Positions 25,601 through 34,085 of a stretch of 64,000 bases of DNA are shown piece after piece. The position numbers were made by a program, and so were the translations under genes. This stretch comes from Flavisolibacter nicotianae (lineage in GTDB: Bacteria; Bacteroidota; Bacteroidia; Chitinophagales; Chitinophagaceae). The notes below the pieces were generated by a model that made no database searches, had not been told where the DNA came from, and was given only the letters and a program-made list of their open reading frames with translations. The stretch spans positions 178,684 to 242,683 of the forward strand of contig NZ_RBCI01000007.1 of assembly GCF_003628535.1 (NCBI RefSeq), given 5' to 3'. How positions within the stretch are numbered: position 1 is the stretch's first letter; each line of letters begins with the position of its first letter.

Positions 25601-25839
25601 CTTCTGATTTCTGGTGGAGAAGTTCTTTTACATTCAGAGTAACCACGTTTAACCTTTCGTATACATTGCCCCGCGATTTGACAAGAAGGGCCGGATTGAA
25701 CAATGTGCGCCTGTTCCTGAACGGCACCAACCCGGTCAACTTCTTCAATCCCTACGACTACAAGGACAATATCAACGGATCGTACGATGTGTTCCCGCAA
25801 CTGAGAACCTTCAACTTCGGATTAAATGTGAACCTCTAA
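22642..25839 (+). CDS. susC-like: SusC-like TonB-dependent outer-membrane transporter
   Basis: The 1065-residue beta-barrel transporter imports oligosaccharides across the outer membrane using TonB energy. After a signal peptide (to about residue 23, V-V-F-A-Q) comes a carboxypeptidase-regulatory-like domain (about 25-110: I-T-G-V-V-T ... L-S-G-V-S-I-S-V-K-G-T). The TonB-box region reads M-D-E-V-V-V-I-G-Y-G-T-Q. The plug (about 117-230) has I-R-N-P-I-S, P-L-Y-V-I-D-D and V-L-K-D-A-S-A-A-I-Y-G. The barrel ends in an aromatic-rich strand finishing N-F-G-L-N-V-N-L. It is paired with the SusD-like gene 16 bases downstream and is the only SusCD pair in the window. There is no STN domain, so anti-sigma-factor control through this protein is unlikely. 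Confidence 0.97.
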   Translation: MQKDLQRFIFLLGMLLACSVVFAQQRTITGVVTNDESKEPLSGVSISVKGTDRVTSTNEKGQFSILVSGNESVLKISSVGYLYKEITVGGQNSVSISLAKDVKQMDEVVVIGYGTQRKTHLTGSVGTVDVKRIEDFPGGNLSQALKGQVVGVSVSGGYSRPGEAATISIRNPISFSKDAPKDPLYVIDDIIRTKADFDLLDATEIENISVLKDASAAIYGIMGSNGVIVVRTKRGRAGAPVISYTASAGISDATSMPKMMTGYQQALYMNDYLNGSKNWDQAAVAQLSGIYTQDEVDYFKTHNYDWLKNAWQKAYNTRHALNVSGGSDRATYFAGFTYSSENSNFDGLGYKRYSFRSSSDIKLAAGLKLGLALSGNLSDRKNTFNKQGNESLDNDWKTLIGENQGYTPYINGLPILIPGAGTSSNINTYHYFAVHELNNYTSSYNTGLNFQGQLSYEIPFIKGLKAAVNYNKNIANSWGKQYGTKYTVYDFNKLGSNGHILGDSVIKTYTWSNGDRVRLNPTITKTYQLNTTVNYDRTFGKHQIGALFVYEQAEAFSDGVAGQVDGVVVGGLDNQNFAVGTSTNPDGSSNETISEAGRMAYIGRLNYSFANKYLFEANLRADASQNFAPENRWGYFPSLSAGWVVSDENFFDNLTKTVNYLKIRGSVGFMGIDNTKSYQWLRSYAIQTGKAAVFGGNSDRGLATVMNIDLANRAVHWDNQDKYDIGLDARFLRNRLSISTDWYINKSYNMLSSLTSSPSILIGTALPTENFGKANVFGYELSANWRDNIGKNWSYNVTTNFNWNDNRVLVADVPKGDIGTFKDQNGKSNDMGFYGYHSLGILRTQAEVDAYVAQYNITDMLGYKPGTNNPIRPGMLAFADVRGKQNATTGKYDGPDGVIDVNDQDFLKAKQDNHYGLGINWGVSYKTVSLNVVMGMSWGGISSVESAARKVGTAYSNRPSFWSDHWTPDNINAAYPSPYYTSTYDVASDFWWRSSFTFRVTTFNLSYTLPRDLTRRAGLNNVRLFLNGTNPVNFFNPYDYKDNINGSYDVFPQLRTFNFGLNVNL

Positions 25840-25855
25840 TTCAAACATTCGAACA

Positions 25856-27721
25856 ATGAAAAATTTCAAGCTCTATACATTCTGTGCCGGACTTTTGGGA
25901 TTAACTGCCTGCACCAAGGTTCTCGATAAAACCGATCTTTCAAAACTGACTCCCGAACTGGTCTTTAACGACTCCACGCTGGTGCAGTTGAACATGGATA
26001 ATATCTATGATGTCAATCTCCCGTTGTGGGGCGGACAGAACACCAGCAGTGTACTGAGCGGGGTTCAGCCGCAGTTGTCCGACGAAGGACAGGCCTCCGG
26101 CAACAAGTTTATGGAAGGGAGCATGAGCTACGGTACCGACGAACCGAAGGATTACGGTACCTCGCTGAACACCAACAATACGCAACCCAATACCAATTGG
26201 GGTAAAATACGACAGCTGAATACCTTTATCGTATCGATGAACCAAAGCCCCTTGCCCGATTACACCAAGCGTAAGTTTATTGCGCAGGCAAAATTCTTCA
26301 GGGCCTTTCGTTACTGGGACCTGGTGCGGATCTACGGCGGTGTGCCCCTCGTGTTAACCCCGCTGGATGGCGTGGGCAACGAAGCAAGAGACGCCGCCCT
26401 GCTGCCGAGAAATTCCACCTCCGAGTGCATCAAGCAAATTGTAGAAGACCTGGATTATGCTGCTGCTAACCTGCCCGGCAAATGGTCCGGCTCGTCCAAC
26501 TGGGGCCGGATTACCAGCGGCGCTGCTGCTGCCATGAAAGGAAGGGTATTGTTGTACTGGGCAAGCCCGTTGTTCAATCCAAATGACGATGTGGCCAGGT
26601 GGCAGGCGGCTTACGATGCCAACCTGCAGGCAAAAACCATCCTGGATGCAAATGGATTTGGGCTCAACGCCAGTTATAAGAATATGTGGTTTAGTGAAGT
26701 CAACAACCCGGAAGCCGTGATGGTAACCAGCTACAATACAGCTACGGGTGACCAGCAGAAAAAGAACAACGGCTGGGATAAATCCTGCCGGCCGCAGTAC
26801 CTGAACGGCAGCGGGTCGAACACGCCAACCTGGGAATTTGTTCGCTCTTACCCGATGAAAGACGGGAAAATGCCCGGCGACGCCTCCAGCACATTTCCTT
26901 ACTCCGACACGCTTTATTACAAAAACAGGGATCCCCGTTTTGATGCCACTATCGCTTATAACGGTTGCGTATGGCCGTTGGACGGAAATGCGGCCTACCG
27001 GTTGTGGACCTATTATGAAACGTCAACCAAGTCAACCGAGGCCAATGCCTCCAATACCGGTTTTTATTGCCGGAAGGCAGTGGCCGAAGGTACCTTTACA
27101 TTTGGCGACCCACAGTACAGCGGCACCGATTGGATGGAAATCCGTTATGCTGAAGTTTTGCTGAACCTGGCTGAAAGTGCCGTGGGTATTGGCAAAACAG
27201 GTTCCGGCGAAGAAGGATACAAAGGTTTGATCGCTATACGGCAACGGGCCGGTATCACCGCAGGCAGCAACAACCTCTATGGCTTAACTGCCGGCATGAG
27301 TCGCTCGGAATTGTTCAACGCCATTCTCTTTGAAAGGAAGATCGAGTTTGCCTTCGAAGGAAAGCGGTTCTGGGATTTGTATCGCTGGAAAAGAATGTCT
27401 GATCTGCAGGGCTGGACAAGAAACCGTTTGCGCATTTTGTTGAAAACAGGTTCCGGCATTCCCTCGGCGGCAGCGTTGAAAGACCCGACCAACCCGAGTT
27501 TCCGCGACGTGCAAAACCTGGATACAATGATGACCAAATATTTTACCGTGATCCGGAACAATAATCACGATGCCAGCAATTCCACGACAAAACTGGATAC
27601 GAACCCGATCAACTTTTTGTCGACCTATTATTTCTTCCCCATTCCGTATGCAGCGATCACCAACAATCCGAACCTGCAGCAGAACAACAACTGGGGAGGT
27701 TCTTTCGATCCGCTTAAATAA
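25856..27721 (+). CDS. susD-like: SusD/RagB-like glycan-binding lipoprotein
   Basis: The 621-residue surface lipoprotein captures glycans and closes over the SusC barrel. The lipobox is L-T-A-C with C19 as the lipidated cysteine. The N-terminal segment (K-V-L-D-K-T-D-L-S), the TPR-like helices with F-R-A-F-R-Y-W-D-L-V-R-I-Y-G-G-V-P-L-V near residue 150, the block E-I-R-Y-A-E-V-L-L-N-L-A-E near 425 and R-K-I-E-F-A-F-E-G-K-R-F-W-D-L-Y-R-W near 500 are all diagnostic of the family. Length is slightly above the usual 500-600. It follows susC by 16 bases and is followed by a hairpin at 27726. Confidence 0.97.
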   Translation: MKNFKLYTFCAGLLGLTACTKVLDKTDLSKLTPELVFNDSTLVQLNMDNIYDVNLPLWGGQNTSSVLSGVQPQLSDEGQASGNKFMEGSMSYGTDEPKDYGTSLNTNNTQPNTNWGKIRQLNTFIVSMNQSPLPDYTKRKFIAQAKFFRAFRYWDLVRIYGGVPLVLTPLDGVGNEARDAALLPRNSTSECIKQIVEDLDYAAANLPGKWSGSSNWGRITSGAAAAMKGRVLLYWASPLFNPNDDVARWQAAYDANLQAKTILDANGFGLNASYKNMWFSEVNNPEAVMVTSYNTATGDQQKKNNGWDKSCRPQYLNGSGSNTPTWEFVRSYPMKDGKMPGDASSTFPYSDTLYYKNRDPRFDATIAYNGCVWPLDGNAAYRLWTYYETSTKSTEANASNTGFYCRKAVAEGTFTFGDPQYSGTDWMEIRYAEVLLNLAESAVGIGKTGSGEEGYKGLIAIRQRAGITAGSNNLYGLTAGMSRSELFNAILFERKIEFAFEGKRFWDLYRWKRMSDLQGWTRNRLRILLKTGSGIPSAAALKDPTNPSFRDVQNLDTMMTKYFTVIRNNNHDASNSTTKLDTNPINFLSTYYFFPIPYAAITNNPNLQQNNNWGGSFDPLK

Positions 27722-27725
27722 CACG

Positions 27726-27752
27726 AGCGGAGCCTGTCTCCGCTTACTTTTT
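27726..27752 (+). terminator. Hairpin after susD, possible terminator or attenuator
   Basis: A perfect 7-bp stem (AGCGGAG / CTCCGCT, loop CCTGT) is followed by TACTTTTTAC. It sits 4 bases after the susD stop and before the PL1 gene. The stem is short and the T-run interrupted, so partial termination that lowers expression of downstream enzyme genes relative to susCD is more likely than a full stop. Confidence 0.5.
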
Positions 27753-27780
27753 ACATCATCGTCCTAATCTTATTTCACGT

Positions 27781-29454
27781 ATGAAGAATGCCTTGATCAT
27801 CACCGCCATCGCAACCATCCTGGGAACAGCAGAAAAAGCAGCGGCGCAATACCCGGATGTGCCCGCCGCCAATAAAGCCTGGGCCGACTCGATTATGAAA
27901 GCGGCGCAAAAACATTCCGATGAAGCCTGGGACAAAGCCTGGCCCATCATTGATGCCGATGCAAAAGCCGGCAAGCCCTTTATTCCCTGGGCCTCCCGTC
28001 CAACGGATCTGCCGCAGGCCGACATTGCCGCCTTTCCCGGCGCGGAAGGCGGCGGCAAGTACAGTTTTGGCGGTCGTGGTGGCCGTGTGATCGTCGTTAC
28101 CAATCTGAACGATGATGGTCCCGGCAGTCTTCGCTGGGCCTGCGAGCAGGGAGGTGCCCGGACGGTTGTGTTCAACGTGGCCGGCATCATCCGCCTGAAA
28201 TCACCGCTGATCATCCGTGCGCCGTACATTACGATTGCCGGTCAGTCGGCACCCGGCGACGGCGTCTGCGTGGCCGGTGAAACGGTTTGGGTCAATACGC
28301 ATGACGTCGTGATCCGCTACATGCGTTTCCGCAGGGGCGAGACCAATGTGGGAAGGAGGGATGATGCCATCGGTGGAAATCCAATCGGCAACATCATCAT
28401 CGACCATGTGTCGGCAAGCTGGGGACTGGACGAGAACATGAGCATGTACCGGCATATGTACAACGACAGCACCGGCAAGATCGAAGACAAATTCGGAACA
28501 GTCAACATCACCATTCAGAATTCCATCTTCTCCGAGTCACTCGATACCTGGAACCATGCCTTTGGTTCTACTTTGGGTGGCGAAAACTGCTCGTTCATGC
28601 GCAACCTCTGGGCTGACAACACGGGCCGTAACCCATCCGTCGGCTGGAACGGCATCTTTAATTTTGCCAACAACGTTGTGTTCAACTGGGTGCACCGTTC
28701 CATGGACGGCGGCGACTACAGGGCGCAGTTCAATATCATCAACAACTACTTCAAGCCGGGGCCGGCCACACCGAAAAATTCACCGGTGGGTCACCGTATC
28801 CTAAAACCAGAGGCCGGCAGAAGCAAGCTGAAATACCTGGTCTTCGGCCGTTGTTATGTGAACGGCAACATCATGGAAGGCTACCCTGAAATCACCAAAG
28901 ACAACTGGGCTGGCGGCGTGCAGGTGGAAGAATTTCCAAACACCGACAAGTACACCGACTACATGAAAGTAAACAAGCCCCTTCCCATGCCGCAGATGAC
29001 CATTCTCCCCGCAAAAGAAGCGTACGATTACGTATTGGCTAATGTGGGTGCTACCTTGCCGAAACGTGATGCCGTGGACCAGCGCATTACCGAGCAGGTG
29101 CGTACGGGCAAGATCAGTTATGCAGCCAATGTAAAGCTCCCCGAAACGCAGTTCAAGCACCGCCGCCTGCCAATTGACTCCTACAAGATCGGTATTATCA
29201 CCGACCCTTCGCAGGTGGGTGGCTACCCGGAGTACAAAGGCACGCCCTACAAAGACTTGGATAATGATGGTATGCCCGACGCCTGGGAAACAAAGAATGG
29301 TCTCAATCCAAAAGATGCATCTGATGCAGCGAAGGATAAAAACAAAGACGGGTATACCAATATTGAAGACTACCTGAACAGCCTTGTCAACGTGAAAAAT
29401 GTCGTGCCGGTGGCAACGACCATTCACGGAACGAGTGAGACAGCCCGCAAGTAA
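27781..29454 (+). CDS. PL1-type pectate lyase with C-terminal calcium-binding repeats
   Basis: The 557-residue secreted beta-helix protein should cleave polygalacturonate by beta-elimination. The PL1-type start is F-P-G-A-E-G-G-G-K-Y at residue 85, followed by G-G-R-G-G-R-V-I-V-V-T-N-L, G-P-G-S-L-R-W-A and Y-I-T-I-A-G-Q-S-A-P-G-D-G-V. The later I-I-I-D-H-V-S-A-S-W-G-L-D-E is the pectate-lyase vWIDH-like strand. Residues about 493-536 (D-L-D-N-D-G-M-P-D-A-W-E and D-K-N-K-D-G-Y-T-N-I-E-D-Y-L) form a type-3/dockerin-like calcium motif common in Bacteroidetes lyases. The N-terminal signal is short (to about residue 22) and precedes a helical linker. It is the last gene of the susCD block. Confidence 0.9.
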   Translation: MKNALIITAIATILGTAEKAAAQYPDVPAANKAWADSIMKAAQKHSDEAWDKAWPIIDADAKAGKPFIPWASRPTDLPQADIAAFPGAEGGGKYSFGGRGGRVIVVTNLNDDGPGSLRWACEQGGARTVVFNVAGIIRLKSPLIIRAPYITIAGQSAPGDGVCVAGETVWVNTHDVVIRYMRFRRGETNVGRRDDAIGGNPIGNIIIDHVSASWGLDENMSMYRHMYNDSTGKIEDKFGTVNITIQNSIFSESLDTWNHAFGSTLGGENCSFMRNLWADNTGRNPSVGWNGIFNFANNVVFNWVHRSMDGGDYRAQFNIINNYFKPGPATPKNSPVGHRILKPEAGRSKLKYLVFGRCYVNGNIMEGYPEITKDNWAGGVQVEEFPNTDKYTDYMKVNKPLPMPQMTILPAKEAYDYVLANVGATLPKRDAVDQRITEQVRTGKISYAANVKLPETQFKHRRLPIDSYKIGIITDPSQVGGYPEYKGTPYKDLDNDGMPDAWETKNGLNPKDASDAAKDKNKDGYTNIEDYLNSLVNVKNVVPVATTIHGTSETARK

Positions 29455-29528
29455 TCAACAGTGCGAATCCAATTTTTCCGGACGTGAATTTATCTTACTT
29501 ATTCATACATAGCAGTAATCGAAAAGGA

Positions 29529-32500
29529 ATGGGGACGCATCTGCGTCCTTTCCTGCTCCTGATGGGATCACTCATGTTGTTTTTTTCTCCTTTGATTTGC
29601 CTTGCGCAAAAAGGAAAAAAAGCGTGGAGCCCGTTGGAAGCAGGAAAAGGCGGCCTTACGTATGCTCCTGATTCGCAGGGAAATCGCATTCCTGATTTTT
29701 CGTATTGCGGTTATGCAGCCTCTAACGAAGTCATTCCGGATGTTCCGGTAAAAGTGGTGGTGCCGGTGGCAAAAGGGGATGCGACACTGCGCATACAATC
29801 AGCGCTGGATTACGTGGCTTTGCTGCCGTTAGACAAAAATGGTTTTCGCGGTGCGGTGCTGCTACAGAAAGGTTCGTATACCGTAGCCGGACAGCTGAAG
29901 ATGACGACATCAGGTGTCGTGCTGCGCGGAAGCGGCATGGGCACCAACGGAACATTGCTGATCGGTGCCGGCAAGGACCGCGAAACATTGATCCGCATTT
30001 TTGGCAAGGACGATAAGAAAACCGGCAGTGAGGTGGGGATCACCGATGCATACGTTCCGGTGAATGCAACAAAATTCACTGTCGCAGACGCTTCTTCTTT
30101 TCACGTTGGCGACAACATCATTGTGCAGCGTCCGTCTACCGCAAACTGGATCGCAACGCTGGGCACTGCAACCTTTGGCGGCGGTATTTCCGCGCTGGGA
30201 TGGAAGCCCGGTGAAAGAGACATTTTCTTTGAACGGAAGATCGTTGGCATCGACAGGAACACACTAACGTTGGATGTACCCTTGACCACAGCCATCGATA
30301 CAACCTATGGTGGTGGAACGGTGGCGAAATTTTCCTGGCCGGGTCGCATCGAAAATGTAGGTGTTGAAAATTTATGGCTACAGTCGGAATATGATAAGAG
30401 CAATCCCAAGGACGAAGCACACCGCTGGATAGCTATCACGATGGAAAACGTTGCCGATGCCTGGGTGCGCCGGGTGATCTTTCAGCATTTCGCCGGTTCT
30501 GCGGTGGCTGTTTTGGCGTCAGCAAAAAAGGTGACCGTGGAAGACTGTAAATCATTGGCGCCCGTTTCGGAAATCGGCGGACAGCGCCGCTATACTTATT
30601 TTACCGCCGGGCAGCAAACACTGGTTCAACGGTGCTATGCTGAGAACGGCTATCATGATTTTGCGGTTGGCTTTTGTGCGCCGGGTCCCAATGCCTTTGT
30701 GCAATGCCAGTCCGATCGTCCTTACAGTTTCAGCGGCACCATAGACAGCTGGGCCTCCGGTGTTTTATTCGACATCGTGAACGTCGATGGAAATGCGCTC
30801 CGTTTTGGCAATCGTGGACAGGACGGGCAGGGCGCCGGCTGGAGTGCGGCCAATTCTGTCTTCTGGCAGTGTTCTGCTTCACGCATCGATTGTGAAAAGC
30901 CGCCAACCGCCAACAACTATTCCTTTGGCTCCTGGGCACAGTTTCACGGCGATGGCTACTGGGAAAGTTCCAACGAGCAAATTCAGCCCCGCAGTTTGTA
31001 TTATGCGCAACTGGCGCAGCGGCTGGGTGCTGATGCCAGCAAAAGAGCCTTTATTCTTCCGTTGGAAACGGAAGCATCCAGCAGTCCGCCCGCCGATGTG
31101 GCGATAGCACTGACAAAAAAGGCGTTTACGCCGGCGCCGCGTCTGTTCGACTGGATCGATTCGGTTGCAAAGCAAAATCCCATTTCACTCCTTTCGAACG
31201 GCGCAAAATCAATTGATCAAATTGGCATCAGGAAAGCAGTCGTTATTAAATCGGCTCCTGCTATGCACGTTAGCAACGGATGGCTGGTGAGAGGTGACGC
31301 GATCGTGACCGGCAAAAGGAGTGAAGTGCCCTGGTGGAACGGCAGCGTTCAACCGAAAGACCTCCCGAAAATGAAGCCCCACATCACCCGTTTTGTTCCG
31401 GGCAGAACTGGTACGGGACTAACAGATGACCTGGATAGTTTAACAGACTGGATGCAGCGATCCGGAACAGTGGCCATCGAGCACAATTATGGCTTGTGGT
31501 ATGAGCGTCGCCGAGATGACCACGAACGCATCCGCCGCATGGACGGTGAGGTGTGGCCGCCGTTTTACGAGTTGCCCTTTGCCCGCAGTGGCAAAGATTC
31601 GGCCTGGGACGGGTTGAGCAAATACGATCTCACCAAATACAACAACTGGTACTGGAGCCGGTTGAAAAAGTTTGCCGACTTGGCCGACCAGAAATCACTG
31701 GTGCTCGTTCACCAGAATTATTTCCAGCACAACATCATTGAAGCCGGTGCCCACTACGCCGATTTTCCCTGGCGCACGGCCAACAACATCAACCACACAG
31801 GCTTTCCCGAGCCGGTGCCCTACGCTGGTGACAAGCGCATTTTCATGGCGGAGCAGTTTTACGATGTGACGGATGCGGCCCGCCGCAAACTGCACACGGC
31901 CTATATCCGCCAGTGCCTCGACAATTTTAAAAACAACAGCGGTGTTATTCAGCTGATCGGCGCCGAATTCACAGGTCCCCTGCATTTCGTACAGTTCTGG
32001 CTGGATGCGATCAGGCAATGGGAAAAAGAGACCGGCAAAAAAGAGATCATTGGTTTAAGCACGACCAAAGACGTACAGGACGCCATCCTTGCCGATCCTG
32101 CACGGGCGGCGGTCGTAGACCTGATCGATATCCGTTACTGGCACTACCAGCAGGACGGAAAAGCGTATGAACCAAAAGGCGGGCAAAACCTGGCGCCACG
32201 GCAACATGCACGTCTGCTGAAGCCAAAGCGCACCTCGTTTGAACAGGTGTACCGTGCCGTAAGTGAATACAGGAAGAAGTTCCCGGCAAAGGCCGTGGTG
32301 TATTCCGGTGACAGCTACGACCAGTTTGGCTGGGCGGTGCTGATGGCCGGCGGGTCCCTGCCGGTGCTTCCGGAGCTGGACAAACGTTTTTTGACCGAGG
32401 TATCAGCTATGAAGCCAGTTACAACTACTGTATCGAATGGTCAGTGGGTGCTGAACGGTCACAATAGCTGGGTGGTGTATTCTGATGGTACCTCGCCTGT

Positions 32501-32693
32501 CCAGTTGAACCTGCCATCCGGCAGTTATGCGGTTCGCTACATCAATCCGAAAAGTGGTGCAGTGACGGCGGACGAATCAAGTATAAGCGGTGGTCAATCC
32601 GTCGAGTTGAAAAGCCCGCAGCCCGGTGCAGTGGTCCTGTGGGTGAGTGCGAATCAAAAAACGGTACAACATGCAACAAGTATTCAGAAATAA
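29529..32693 (+). CDS. Secreted beta-helix protein with large C-terminal DUF6298-like domain
   Basis: The preferred start, ATG 29529, gives a normal signal peptide ending L-I-C-L-A-Q; an in-frame GTG at 29484 would add 15 unneeded residues. About 1054 residues. The first half is a right-handed beta-helix of pectate-lyase-superfamily type (G-A-V-L-L-Q-K-G-S-Y, G-V-V-L-R-G-S-G, V-E-N-L-W-L-Q-S-E-Y). The second half, from about residue 620 (I-T-R-F-V-P-G-R-T-G-T-G-L-T-D-D), has alternating strands and helices with E-H-N-Y-G-L-W-Y-E-R-R-R-D-D and V-L-V-H-Q-N-Y-F-Q-H, probably a TIM-like barrel. I match it tentatively to DUF6298. No activity is known to me. The stop overlaps the GH140-like gene by 23 bases. 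Confidence 0.72.
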   Translation: MGTHLRPFLLLMGSLMLFFSPLICLAQKGKKAWSPLEAGKGGLTYAPDSQGNRIPDFSYCGYAASNEVIPDVPVKVVVPVAKGDATLRIQSALDYVALLPLDKNGFRGAVLLQKGSYTVAGQLKMTTSGVVLRGSGMGTNGTLLIGAGKDRETLIRIFGKDDKKTGSEVGITDAYVPVNATKFTVADASSFHVGDNIIVQRPSTANWIATLGTATFGGGISALGWKPGERDIFFERKIVGIDRNTLTLDVPLTTAIDTTYGGGTVAKFSWPGRIENVGVENLWLQSEYDKSNPKDEAHRWIAITMENVADAWVRRVIFQHFAGSAVAVLASAKKVTVEDCKSLAPVSEIGGQRRYTYFTAGQQTLVQRCYAENGYHDFAVGFCAPGPNAFVQCQSDRPYSFSGTIDSWASGVLFDIVNVDGNALRFGNRGQDGQGAGWSAANSVFWQCSASRIDCEKPPTANNYSFGSWAQFHGDGYWESSNEQIQPRSLYYAQLAQRLGADASKRAFILPLETEASSSPPADVAIALTKKAFTPAPRLFDWIDSVAKQNPISLLSNGAKSIDQIGIRKAVVIKSAPAMHVSNGWLVRGDAIVTGKRSEVPWWNGSVQPKDLPKMKPHITRFVPGRTGTGLTDDLDSLTDWMQRSGTVAIEHNYGLWYERRRDDHERIRRMDGEVWPPFYELPFARSGKDSAWDGLSKYDLTKYNNWYWSRLKKFADLADQKSLVLVHQNYFQHNIIEAGAHYADFPWRTANNINHTGFPEPVPYAGDKRIFMAEQFYDVTDAARRKLHTAYIRQCLDNFKNNSGVIQLIGAEFTGPLHFVQFWLDAIRQWEKETGKKEIIGLSTTKDVQDAILADPARAAVVDLIDIRYWHYQQDGKAYEPKGGQNLAPRQHARLLKPKRTSFEQVYRAVSEYRKKFPAKAVVYSGDSYDQFGWAVLMAGGSLPVLPELDKRFLTEVSAMKPVTTTVSNGQWVLNGHNSWVVYSDGTSPVQLNLPSGSYAVRYINPKSGAVTADESSISGGQSVELKSPQPGAVVLWVSANQKTVQHATSIQK

Positions 32694-34071
32694 ATTTTTT
32701 CTCTTCCTGTTTTTCTTCCTTGCCTTTGGCTTGTGTGCATCGGCGCAGGGAGGGAAGCGGTTGCTGATCTCACCCAACCACCGTTTTTTCACTGACGAAA
32801 AAGGCGCTCCGTTTTTTTGGCTGGGCGACACCGGCTGGCTCTTGTTTTCAAAGCTGACAAGAGATGAGGCAGAAACCTATTTGGAAGACCGCCGGAAAAA
32901 AGGTTTCAACGTGATCCAGGCAATGGTGCTGCACACCGTAGCGGCCGTGAACGTGTACGGCGATTCTGCACTCGTCAATAAAAATGTCGCCACGCCGCTG
33001 ACTACGGCCGGAAAGGCTTCCGCAAATGCAATGCAATACGACTACTGGGACCATGTGGATTACATCATTGACCTGGCGGCAAAAAAAGGGATGTACATGG
33101 CCCTGGTGCCGGTGTGGGGAAGCAATGTAAAGGCAGGCTTTGTTTCCACCGAACAGGCAGGCATTTATGCAAAATGGCTGGCGAACAGGTACAAAAGCCG
33201 CTGGAACATTGTCTGGCTGAACGGCGGCGATATTCGTGGGACCGATTCGGCGGCAACCTGGAAGGTGTTGGGCAGCACGTTGAAAGCAGCCGACCCGGCG
33301 CACCTGGTAAGTTTTCATCCCTTTGGCCGCACTTCTTCGAGTGAATATTTTCCGCAGGAGCCCTGGATGGATTTCAACATGTTTCAATCGGGACACCGCA
33401 GTTACGACCTGGATACATCTGCGAAAGAGCATCGCTACGGCCCGGACAATTACCGGTTTTTACAGGTTGATTACAACCTGGCACCCACGAAGCCATCGTT
33501 TGATGGCGAACCTTCGTACGAGCTCATTCCTCATGGCTTGCACGATACCACAAAACCCTACTGGCAGGCGGCCGATGTGCGTCGCTATGCCTGGTGGTCC
33601 GTGTTTGCCGGTGGGGCCGGTCACACCTATGGGCACAACAGCGTGATGCAAATGCACAAGCCATCGGACAAAGAAACTGCCTACGGCTCAAAAAAATATT
33701 GGTACGATGCACTCAACGACAGTGGTGCACGGCAAATGATTTACTTGAAAAACTTGGTCCTTTCCAAGCCCTTTTTTGAACGGGTTCCCGATCAATCGCT
33801 GGTGGCCGGCGGGCAAGGCGACAAGTACAACTACATCGCTGCCACCAGGGGAAAGCGTTACGCTTTTCTTTACGATTACACCGGGAGAAAGTTTGAAGTC
33901 GTCATGGGAAAAATTGAAGGGGCAAACGTCCTGGCGAGCTGGTACAATCCTACAAACGGCAACAAAAAAAGCATTGGCCGTTTCGCCAACAAAGGCATCC
34001 GGTCCTTTGATCCGCCGGGCGGGGAAAAAGAAGGCAATGACTGGGTACTGATCCTGGAAAGTTTAAACTGA
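32671..34071 (+). CDS. GH140-like apiosidase (DUF4038 family)
   Basis: ATG 32671 is chosen because it gives a clean signal peptide (MQQVFRNKFFLFLFFFLAFG, then L-C-A-S-A-Q); the upstream GTG at 32647 lies deep in the previous gene. The 466-residue protein has the DUF4038 TIM barrel beginning F-F-W-L-G-D-T-G-W-L-L-F, with N-G-G-D187 and D-G-E280-P-S-Y-E as the expected catalytic Asp/Glu pair, and a C-terminal beta domain ending D-W-V-L-I-L-E-S-L. GH140 cleaves the apiose linkage that joins RG-II side chains to the backbone; other DUF4038 proteins have unknown specificity, so apiosidase is likely but not certain. Confidence 0.82.
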   Translation: MQQVFRNKFFLFLFFFLAFGLCASAQGGKRLLISPNHRFFTDEKGAPFFWLGDTGWLLFSKLTRDEAETYLEDRRKKGFNVIQAMVLHTVAAVNVYGDSALVNKNVATPLTTAGKASANAMQYDYWDHVDYIIDLAAKKGMYMALVPVWGSNVKAGFVSTEQAGIYAKWLANRYKSRWNIVWLNGGDIRGTDSAATWKVLGSTLKAADPAHLVSFHPFGRTSSSEYFPQEPWMDFNMFQSGHRSYDLDTSAKEHRYGPDNYRFLQVDYNLAPTKPSFDGEPSYELIPHGLHDTTKPYWQAADVRRYAWWSVFAGGAGHTYGHNSVMQMHKPSDKETAYGSKKYWYDALNDSGARQMIYLKNLVLSKPFFERVPDQSLVAGGQGDKYNYIAATRGKRYAFLYDYTGRKFEVVMGKIEGANVLASWYNPTNGNKKSIGRFANKGIRSFDPPGGEKEGNDWVLILESLN

Positions 34072-34085
34072 AAATTCAAAACAAC

